From NCBI GenBank assembly GCA_963727245.1, contig CAVSFO010000008.1, positions 1-53,343 on the forward strand: a stretch of DNA of 53,343 nucleotides, given 5' to 3'. Numbering within the stretch: the stretch's first letter is position 1; every line of letters begins with the position of its first letter. The notes beneath the pieces are model-generated. The model did no database searches. It worked only from the letters and a program-made list of their open reading frames with translations, and had not been told where the DNA came from. Positions 46,501 through 53,343 of this stretch are shown one piece after another. The position numbers were made by a program, and so were the translations under genes. The stretch is from JBKQVT01 sp963727245 (GTDB lineage: Bacteria; Planctomycetota; Planctomycetia; Pirellulales; Thermoguttaceae).

Positions 46501-47235
46501 ATTTTGTTGAACCGTCGCTCTCCGTTTCCTGCGTGCGGTCCAGCGGGCGGCGGTTGCCTGCCGACGTGGGCATCGGCGTCGTCCAGGGTAAGCAGCTTCC
46601 GAATGTCGTCGGCCGTCGCCCTCGCGGGAACTTCATGGAAGAAGAGGTCGTTCCCAAGGTAGAACGTGCCGCCGTGAATGACCCGCAGGGCCTCGTCAAC
46701 GGTGAGATCGCGGGGCTCCGACCAGTTGATGTCGGAGTCGAGAAACTCGATCAGCAGAATCTTATCTCGACGCGAGACGGCACTGCCCCCGAGGCTGCCC
46801 GCCGACCACGCCGTCCCTGGCCCAACCACGGCGACGTAATTCGCTATAACCCCCCGCCTGTTCCTCGAGGCCGGCGAGCGGAACACGGTCGGCATCTCCC
46901 TCAGGAGCAGGCGGTTGTTCGGGCCGTCCCACGGTTCATCAAAACGATAACGCCTGTAGAGACCAAGGCACTCGAAGTACGGCAGCAAGAGTACGCGCCA
47001 ACTGTGCATCGGCCCGCCGCCCCCGTCCCGACCGGAGGCTGGTGGTAAGGAGTGGTGTGTCGAATAGTAATCGTTGAGCGCGCAGCCGAAGAACGAGAAC
47101 TGACCAACCCGGCGCATCCTCGAGTAAGTCTCGGACAAGCGCGAACAAAAGAAGGCCCGCAATCGTCGCAATCACGACGGCGGTCGCCGCAGCTACGAGC
47201 CAAGCCCCACCGCGAACGAAGGCTCCGCGTTTCAT
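46479..47235 (-). CDS. DUF1559-like pseudopilin-type protein, frameshifted and cut at its 3' end
   Basis: The N-terminal frame from an ATG near 47235 (MKRGAFVRGGAW) gives a membrane segment, LVAAATAVVIATIAGLLLF. The second frame reads ALNDYYSTHHSLPPASG, then GPMHSWRVLLLPYFECLGLY, NYVAVVGPGTAW and ILLIEFLDSDINWSEPRDL, all typical of planctomycete DUF1559/H-X9-DG proteins. The frames switch near 47080-47110. The last six residues (IPGTQY) and the stop come from the RAYT terminus, so the native C-terminus is missing. Probably non-functional. Confidence 0.65.
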
Positions 47236-47318
47236 AGGCCGCACCTGCCAAATCCTTTTCGATGTACGCAACAACTGCTCGCGTCGCCCCGCGGCTCCGG
47301 CCCGGCCGCGGATACCCG

Positions 47319-47506
47319 TCAGCCCTCCGGACCTTCCCCGGCCCCACCAACAAGGGTAATCTGCCCCACGCTAATGGTCGCCGCGATCGCGTTATAGCCG
47401 AAGCCGGAGAAATACCGCGCGATTTCGGGTTCGAACGCCAACACGGGGACGGGAGAAGCCCCGGTCACGTGAACAGTCACCGTCGCGTTGTGGGAATTCC
47501 GGGGGG
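47319..47506 (-). pseudogene. C-terminal fragment of a surface protein, cut by RAYT copy B
   Basis: The frame NATVTVHVTGASPVPVLAFE, then GYNAIAATISVGQITLVGGA, ends at a stop at 47319. It looks like the end of a repeat-type extracellular protein. Its 5' part is interrupted at 47507 by the element, and no matching piece lies on the other side. Confidence 0.45.
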
Positions 47507-48260
47507 AATTCCGGGGACACAATACTCATTATGGTAGTTTGCGAAGTTTCGACGGCCGGCCAGCTTTCTGTGGCCTAAGCACACGACCGACGATGTTTTC
47601 CAAACGCTCCAAAAACGTGGCGCTCCCCAACGGCCGACCGGTGCGGCTGTGCTCTTGCAAGTCCCGAACTTCCTCCTCACGCACGGCGCTATTCAAGAAA
47701 GCCTTCCAATCGCCGACCATCGCCAAAAGCGGAGTGACTTTAACCAAATGATTGTCGCGGCCCGACAAGTGCGCCCGTGCACTGCTCCAAGGCCAGTCCT
47801 CCGCGTCGGCCACAAGTCCCGCCCGCACAGGATTCAACTCCACATAGCGCGCGGCCGCCAGCAGATGGGGCTCGTCCATGACGAACGAAGCGAACCGCCC
47901 TTGCCACAGGTAACCCCGCCATTTTTCGCGAAAGTTGATCCGCCGTGTGTAACGCCGGTGCGCCTCGCCGATCGCTCGCCGCAAGCCCGCTTCGACTGCG
48001 GGAACGGCAATCAAATGAACATGATTGGGCATCAAGCAATAGCTCCAAATCGCCACTCCCTCTTCACGGCACCAATCGGCCTTCAGTTCCAAATAGGCCG
48101 CGTAGTCGCCATCGTTGAAAAACGTCTGTTGTCGGCGGTTCCCTCGCTGGGTGATGTGATGGGGCAAACCAGCAATGACCAACCGCGCCAATCTCACCAT
48201 GCGAGGAACTTATCGAATCCCTCCCATCTTGTAAATATTAGTATTGTGTCCCCGGAATTC
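47507..48260 (-). mobile_element. RAYT transposase element, copy B
   Basis: 754 bp with the same 20-bp inverted termini (47507-47526 and 48241-48260). An extra GAATTCCGGGG lies just outside the left end (47494-47504), like a partly duplicated terminus. A solo terminus follows 94 bp beyond the right end. Confidence 0.85.
47529..48200 (-). CDS. REP-associated tyrosine (Y1, HUH) transposase, copy B
   Basis: 223 residues, the reference intact copy: PNHVHLIAVPAVEAGLRRAI holds the HUH motif, and YVELNPVRAGLVADAEDWPW the Tyr region. It differs from copy A at a handful of positions (for example Glu for Ala in ADAEDWPW, Lys for Met in LKADWCREEG). All catalytic motifs are intact, so it is the best candidate for an active enzyme of the family here. 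Confidence 0.92.
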   Translation of the reverse strand: MVRLARLVIAGLPHHITQRGNRRQQTFFNDGDYAAYLELKADWCREEGVAIWSYCLMPNHVHLIAVPAVEAGLRRAIGEAHRRYTRRINFREKWRGYLWQGRFASFVMDEPHLLAAARYVELNPVRAGLVADAEDWPWSSARAHLSGRDNHLVKVTPLLAMVGDWKAFLNSAVREEEVRDLQEHSRTGRPLGSATFLERLENIVGRVLRPQKAGRPSKLRKLP

Positions 48261-48317
48261 CTACGCGTCACCTCTCTGGTCGCCTAAACCTCCCGGATTC
48301 CCCGGATTTGCCGGCTG

Positions 48318-49571
48318 TCACCACTTCCGCAATCCCTGCCATCTTATCGATATCAGTATTGTGTCCCCGGAATTCTTCAATTCTTCTCCGGGCCTTGCCC
48401 GCCAAAGCAGCCAGATCGAAAACGCTACGAGCGAGACGCCCGAGCCTGCCAGCGCAGCCCAGCAGCCACGTCTGCTGCGCCACGGCCGTATCTCCCGCAG
48501 CGCATGACTCCTCCTGTCATCAATGAAAAGCCGGCGCGGCTCATTGGAGTAATCGTCTCGGCTGCGAGTCGCAACCGTGGCCCCATCGTCGGAAATCGCC
48601 ATCGCCACAATAACAGACGGACAGAAGTCCGTCGCCAGGTCGGAAGAGAGTTCGCCCATGTCCCCCGTGTTCAGCACAAGCACGAATTCGAAGCCATTCG
48701 CCACGGCGACCACCGTCCCACCGGAATTCGCGACGATCGGCGACACGAGGATCGCGTAATGGAACCTCCTGGTTTCAAGGCGTGAAATGACCGTAAAACA
48801 CACCTCCGGGTCGCCCCCAGGGAGGCGCGGCGCGCACGCGATCACGTCGTCGCCGATCCAAACAATTTGCGGACGCCAGGCGGCCTCTCGAGGAGGAACA
48901 ATTGCCGCGAGCCGGCCCGAGGCGGTGTCCCAGACGCCTATCCCGCTCCTTCTTTCGCCGCGGTCCTCGAGCCCCGCGGCAAGGCGGGTTCCATCGTCAC
49001 TCAGCGACATACGCTCAACGCCGATCGGCGCGTGAACGACACGGAGTTCCCGCCCATCTCGGCCATCCAGGATGGCAATCCGGGACCCCCGCCACACGGC
49101 CGCGACGGCGCCGGTCCGGTTCAGGGCGACCCCGGCCTCGCGATCCTGCCACGGGTGAGTCGGCGGGGCCCGCGGTTCAAGGTCGACGCGTCCGCGCCAA
49201 CGCTCGCCCGAGGCGACGCGACCGAATTCCAGGTTGCCGTCCGCAAACACGGCGGCCCAGGTCCCGCAGTCCGAGGAAATCCGGACGTTGTCCGGCGCGC
49301 CGCCGGCAAGGTCCGCGTAGTGAAGACATTCCCCGCTCCGGCAGTCGCAAAGGACAACGCAGCACCGCCCCTCCTCCGACAAGGCCAGTGCGATCGCGCT
49401 GCCGTCGGGAAGCATCTGGATGTCGCGGACCACGCCCGGAAGGCGGTAGATCCATAGCCGACGGAACATGACGCCCCAACCGCAAACGACGGCGACGAGA
49501 AACATCAGAACGAGCATCTGCGCGATCGAGAACTGAAACCTCGGAAACCGCAGCATGGCATCTCGCGACAT
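48318..49571 (-). CDS. membrane-anchored beta-propeller-like protein
   Basis: 417 residues from the ATG at 49571 (MSRDAML). This ATG overlaps the end of the upstream Calx-beta gene as TAATG. N-terminal membrane segment FSIAQMLVLMFLVAVVCGWG. Residues about 50-360 consist of WD40/YVTN-like blades (AIALALSEEGRCCVVLCD, SLSDDGTRLAAGLEDRG, AISDDGATVATRSRDDYS). A second membrane helix (ALAGSGVSLVAFSIWLLW) lies near the C-terminus. The final residues (NSGDTILISIRW) are read from the solo RAYT terminus, so the native 3' end may be lost by a few codons. Role unknown, probably surface or envelope. Confidence 0.75.
   Translation of the reverse strand: MSRDAMLRFPRFQFSIAQMLVLMFLVAVVCGWGVMFRRLWIYRLPGVVRDIQMLPDGSAIALALSEEGRCCVVLCDCRSGECLHYADLAGGAPDNVRISSDCGTWAAVFADGNLEFGRVASGERWRGRVDLEPRAPPTHPWQDREAGVALNRTGAVAAVWRGSRIAILDGRDGRELRVVHAPIGVERMSLSDDGTRLAAGLEDRGERRSGIGVWDTASGRLAAIVPPREAAWRPQIVWIGDDVIACAPRLPGGDPEVCFTVISRLETRRFHYAILVSPIVANSGGTVVAVANGFEFVLVLNTGDMGELSSDLATDFCPSVIVAMAISDDGATVATRSRDDYSNEPRRLFIDDRRSHALREIRPWRSRRGCWAALAGSGVSLVAFSIWLLWRARPGEELKNSGDTILISIRWQGLRKW
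48355..48374 (+). repeat. solo RAYT-element terminus
   Basis: Second lone copy of AGTATTGTGTCCCCGGAATT, here inside the 3' end of the beta-propeller gene. The preceding bases (GGATTTGCCGGCTGTCACC, 48304-48322) are similar to those upstream of the solo terminus at 44189-44208. Confidence 0.75.
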
Positions 49572-51561
49572 TAGCTTGGGTATTTTTTCTTGCCCGTGAG
49601 CAGGGCGCTCTCGGCTTTGCTGAGGGTGCCGGCCCCACACGAAACCAAATTGTACTTTGGCCCCCCTTGGGTCGCAATTGCCAATGCCTGCTTTAGGGCG
49701 TCCAAGCCGGTTATGCCGTCGTGTCCGAGCCGCGAAAGGGCCGCTTGATACACCCCGTTATCCAAGTTGATGGTCTCCTGCCATACGACCTCGTACAGGA
49801 CAGTACCCCCGCACATTAGGAAGGACTGGAAATTGACAGTGATCGCAACCCTGGAGACCGTGTAGCCGGACCGTTTGGCGCAAGGTATAGGGCACCCACC
49901 AGCCTTATAGCTTCACTCCCCGCCGCAACGCCGGGAGCGTCCGCGATTGCCAAGCTATTCTTTCCCTTGCAGGCGAGCCCCTTCCACTCGTAGTTCGCGT
50001 TCGGGTCCGTCCCACCGTTATCGAGATACCAACTCGTCGTTGCCCCAGGGGTACCAGGGTTAACCGTTGAGGTGTAGTTTGTCGTTCTGTCCGGGCTCGG
50101 GATGCTGAAGGCTAGGCTATTCTGGATGTCGGGTTTACGCGGGCTTGAATCGGTCCGCACGGCGCTAAAATTGAAGAACTGAACCCAGCAGCAATGGCTC
50201 ATGACGCCTTGCTGATCCGCTGAGTCCTGAAGGTTCGTGGCGCTAAGCACCACATACTGGGTTGGCGCACCCGCGTTGGGGCTAGATGTCGCCGCCACGT
50301 GCTTCACACCGTCGGTATCGGTGAACGAGTTGGCCAGGTAAACCTTGACGTCGGCCTGGAACGTCGCCGAATTCACTGTCGCGTGGACGTGCTGCCCCTT
50401 CGAATCCTCGGCCTGGAAGTTCACCGTGGTAGCGCCGGACCGCCACCGGCCGGACTCGCGTCGGCCGTACGCGCCGAGGTCCGCGCAAACCCATAAGGTG
50501 CCGCTGTATTCGCCGGAACCAGCGAGCGAGGCGTCCACAATGTCGCCATTCTCGTCGGGCGTGATCTGGCTGCCCCCCGTCTGCGAGTCCCAGAACTGTA
50601 GGCCGGAAACATTCGCCAGCACCGCGCAGCAGCCTCCCTGGCTCGCGAGGGCCGCATTCACCGTGACTTGCAGGTCCAACTCCGCTCGCGAGCCATCGTC
50701 GGGCACCTCCAACGCGCCGGCGGGTTCGTCCGGCGAGCTGATATCCACCTCCGGCCGCACAATCGTCGCTGTTGCCGAGGCGTTCGTGCCGCTCTGGACA
50801 ACCAGGCCCGAACCCGTGGTAGAAGGAGTGAGCAACTTGACCGAAAACGTCTTGTCCCCGCCGCCGTCGATCCCGCCCGTCGTCGACACCGTGAAGGTCG
50901 CGTCGACCTCGCCGCCGCCATCCGGAGAATATACCGTCACATAATGCGGCCCGTCCGTCGATACGTAATCCGTCCCGCCCGCGGCCGTGCCGTCCACCGT
51001 CTGGTAATAGATCGTCGCCGCCGTCTGCCAAGGCGTGCCGGCCGCAAACTGGACCGCGATCTTGAAGTTCGCCGCGTCCCCCTCGAAAACCATCCCGTTC
51101 GGGTCGGTTTCGGTAATGCTCACCGTCGGCTGCTGCGGCGCGGACTGAAACATCAACCAGGAGGTCACGGGCAGGAAGGAATACGCCCCGTTCCCGTCGG
51201 TAACGAGCAGGCCGCCGTGGTCGAACTGCATCACGCCCAAAGTTTCACTGTCAATCGACGCACTGGCCGCCAACGTACCCGTGCCGGTGGTCGGGTCGCC
51301 AATCTCCGGGCCCGGACCGGTGCCCCACGACTCGACCCATTCCGCCGTGAATTGCGCGTTTGGGTCCCACGGCTCGTTGGCCGTGGCGGCGAACTGAATA
51401 GGCCCCGCGCCGTAAAACCCATCGGGCGAGTCGGGCTCGTTGGCGGTAATCGTCGGCCCCGGATCGACGACCGTCACGCTGGCGGCGTTGTTGGCGGCCG
51501 CCGTCCGATTGTCGGCGGCCGTCACCGTAACGCTGGGGAATTCCGGGGACACAATACTCAT
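49571..51561 (-). CDS. Calx-beta-type surface protein, 5' part separated by RAYT copy C (frameshift near 49867)
   Basis: The downstream part of a large extracellular protein. The first eight residues MSIVSPEF come from the element, and then VTVTAADNRTAAANNAASVT, a linker (TANEPDSPDGFYGAGPIQFA) and a Calx-beta domain follow (EGDAANFKIAVQFAAGTPW, YYQTVDGTAAGGTDY, DATFTVSTTGGIDGGGDKTF). After LYLAPNGP the frame ends, but shifting one base gives YTVSRVAITVNFQSF, then MCGGTVLYEVVWQETINLDN to a stop at 49571. So what looks like a separate 81-residue gene (49571-49816) is probably the native C-terminus. The 5' part of the gene is the Ig-like fragment at 52292-52478. Confidence 0.7.
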
Positions 51562-52291
51562 TATGGTAGTTTGCGAAGTTTCGACGGCCGGCCAGCTTTC
51601 TGTGGCCTAAGCACACGACCGACGATGGTTTTCCAAACGCTCCAAAAACGTCGCGCTCCCCAACGGCCGACCGGTGCGGCTGTGCTCTTGCAAGTCCCGA
51701 ACTTCCTCCTCACGCACGGCGCTGTTCAGAAAGCCTTCCAATCGCCGACCATCGCCAAAAGCGGAGTGACTTTAACCAAACGATTGTCGCGGCCCGACAA
51801 GTGCGCCCGTGCACTGCTCCAAGGCCAGTCCTCAGCGTCGGCCACAAGTCCCGCCCGCACAGGATTCAACTCCACATAGCGCACGGCCGCCAGCAGATGG
51901 GGCTCGTCCATGACGAACGAAGCGAACCGCCCTTGCCACAAGTAACCCCGCCATTTTTCGCGAAAGTTGATCCGCCGTGTGTAACGCCGGTGCGCCTCGC
52001 CGATCGCCCGCCGCAAGCCCACTTCGACTGCGGGAACGGCAATCAAGTGAACATGATTGGGCATCAAGCAATAGCTCCAAATCGCCACTCCCTCTTCACG
52101 GCACCAATCGGCCATCAGTTCCAAATAGGCCGCGTAGTCGCCATCGTTGAAAAACGTCTGTTGTCGGCGGTTCCCTCGCTGGGTGATGTGATGGGGCAAA
52201 CCAGCAATGACCAACCGCGCCAATCTCACCATGCGAGGAACTTATCGAATCCCTCCCATCTTGCAAATATTAGTATTGTGTCCCCGGAATT
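51539..52291 (-). mobile_element. RAYT transposase element, copy C
   Basis: 753 bp with the same inverted 20-bp termini (51539-51558 and 52272-52291). It splits one Calx-beta/Ig-like gene into two parts, 49571-51561 and 52292-52478, both on the same strand. Just outside its right end an 18-bp direct repeat (GAATTCCTCCACTGGTTC, 52297-52314 and 52315-52332) lies in the host gene. Confidence 0.85.
51561..52232 (-). pseudogene. REP-associated tyrosine transposase, copy C, frameshifted
   Basis: The first 168 residues from 52232 match copies A and B, including the HUH motif (PNHVHLIAVPAVEV) and the Tyr region. A missing A near 51727 (CAGAAAG where the other copies have CAAGAAAG) breaks the frame before the C-terminal 55 residues, and a further extra T lies near 51629. 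This copy is probably inactive but could move in trans, since both ends are intact. Confidence 0.85.
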
Positions 52292-52478
52292 CCTCGGAAT
52301 TCCTCCACTGGTTCGAATTCCTCCACTGGTTCGGCAAAGGGCCGTACAAGCCCAACGTAGTGCCACCATAAGTATAATACCCCGGGCCAAGGTCCGTCGA
52401 GCCGTCGTAAAACTCGACACTGCCGCCCGGCGTGCCCCCCAAGGTTCCCGTACCGGCGAAAATTTCGCGGCCGGCCAT
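52292..52478 (-). pseudogene. Ig-like-domain N-terminal fragment, cut by RAYT copy C
   Basis: From the ATG at 52478 the frame reads GTLGGTPGGSVEFYDGSTDL and TYGGTTLGLYGPLP, an Ig-like repeat of the GSVxFYDG type, then runs into the element. It begins 1 bp after the stop of the LRR gene, so both belonged to one operon. Its continuation is the Calx-beta part at 49571-51561. Confidence 0.6.
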
Positions 52479-53263
52479 TTACCGGCCCCCCCATGGTCCG
52501 CGCACGTAGTCAGCGGTAATCTCGCATCTCGGCAGCGCGCACCGGAGGTTACTTACTCCCGCCGGGGTCACGGCGGTTCCCGAAAGGTAGAGGTGCCGAA
52601 GCCTAACCAACGCGGTCAGATTCTCGAGACCGGCGTCCCCAACCTTGGTAAAAGTCAGGTCAAGGTCCCGCAATCGCGTCAGCGCGGCGAGGTTCTTCAT
52701 GCCCGCGTTGCTTATAGGCGTATCCATCAGCGACAAGACTTCAAGCCCGCGAAGCTTGGCTACGTGCTCCAGTCCGGCGTCTGAAATCCGCCGATGCGCA
52801 GGTTGAGCATCTGGAGGCGCGCCAGGCCCACAAGCGCTCGCAATCCCGCGTCACTGACCTTTGAGTCCTGAAGGTCCAGTCTCTCCACACAAGTTAATTC
52901 TGCAACGTCCTTGAGACAGGCGTCCGTAATGGGGCTGTCGCCGGGCGTGTCGTGCATGAACCTCTGCGGGATGATCCGAATTACGTCGGCGAAGAAGTCC
53001 ACCCCTAGCAAACGTCGAGCCCACGCCGGCCCCGGCGGACCGGCCGCAGTATCCTCGTAGTCATAGATAACCCGCACGCCCAGGGCGCGAATCGCTGCGA
53101 CCGCGTCCCGCCGTTCCGTGGCGGCACGCCACCTGGCGCCGAACCATGCCATGCCGACGTTGGCCAGCAGCACGAACAGCAATAGGGATCGTAGGCTGTA
53201 TTGGAATCGCCAGCGGTCCGGTTTCGGCCTTGGCAACTCAGTCGACGAGCAATTTCCCATCAT
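52479..53263 (-). CDS. membrane-anchored leucine-rich repeat protein (frameshift near 52793)
   Basis: About 261 residues. N-terminal cytoplasmic tail and membrane segment YSLRSLLLFVLLANVGMAWF, then an extracellular linker (VRVIYDYEDTAAGPPGPAW, LLGVDFFADVIRI) shared with the LRR protein at 44754-45767. Four to five LRR units follow (LTCVERLDLQDSKVSDAGLR, ISDAGLEHVAKLRGLEVLSL, FTKVGDAGLENLTALVRLRH), ending in LRCALPRCEI. The frame breaks after LNLRIGG at 52789-52796 and resumes as RISDAGLEHV. The start is put at the ATG at 53263. Role unknown; probably protein-protein contact at the cell surface. Confidence 0.75.
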
Positions 53264-53343
53264 CCTGATGCCCCATCTTAGGTTTCGCCGCAACGGCCGC
53301 CCACTGTGGAAAGCTCGAGGTCGGCTGAAACGTGTACGACTTA

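Noticed and set aside
49571..49816. Separate 81-residue gene
   Set aside because: Reading through a one-base shift joins it smoothly to the Calx-beta protein (YTVSRVAITVNFQSF before its Met), so it is treated as the C-terminus of that gene.

Overview
The window is high-GC DNA from a planctomycete, most likely a Pirellulales-type lineage. The reasons are family content and sequence style: a secreted DUF11/SdrD-like protein with the 'LEPLESRSLLS' leader, a BBP7-type beta-barrel protein, SDAGLEHL-type leucine-rich repeat (LRR) proteins, a DUF1559-like protein, a Cys-rich secreted peptide, and many dispersed palindromes. The central block is a molybdenum nitrogenase gene cluster. No taxonomic search was possible, so this is inference from the proteins.

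Layout. Positions 1-8085 hold gene relics (HU-like, exonuclease III-like, LRR and GH15 fragments) among a few real genes: a Cys-rich secreted peptide, a TPR protein, and a minus-strand pair made of a cNMP-binding/flavin oxidoreductase fusion and a PTS enzyme I-like protein. Positions 8086-23198 are a minus-strand nitrogen-fixation island. In transcription order it reads nifA, then a clear sigma-54 promoter, then nifH, nifI1, nifI2, nifD, nifK, nifE, nifN, nifB, a [2Fe-2S] ferredoxin, nifV, mop, modA, modB and modC. It joins regulation, nitrogenase structure, cofactor assembly, homocitrate supply, 2-oxoglutarate-responsive post-translational control and molybdate uptake. NifD carries the long insertion found in group II/III enzymes. 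nifU, nifS and a separate nifX are not in the window.

Positions 23911-27914 hold a secreted TIM-barrel/carbohydrate-module protein, an aldo/keto reductase, a decayed integrase and tRNA-Arg(ACG). Positions 28139-36942 hold surface proteins, ogt, uppP, a VOC protein and large inverted repeats. Positions 37312-43885 are a plus-strand phosphate operon, pstS-pstC-pstA-pstB1-pstB2-phoR. Its two ATPases look like a complementary asymmetric pair: one has lost the Q-loop Gln and switch His, the other the LSGGQ signature.

Positions 44150-53263 are a surface-protein region (LRR, Calx-beta/Ig-like, beta-propeller, DUF1559-like) invaded by three nearly identical copies of a ~755-bp HUH (REP-associated tyrosine) transposase element with 20-bp inverted termini, plus two solo termini. 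The transposase stop overlaps an outward ATG (TAATG), and in two of three insertions that start codon runs in frame into the broken host gene.

Many otherwise normal genes (nifB, nifV, modC, the enzyme I gene, uppP, phoR, the BBP7 gene, the Calx-beta gene and an LRR gene) contain one or two frameshifts, mostly next to GCGC-type runs. This looks more like consensus sequence error than real decay, and coordinates of those genes are given across the frameshift.
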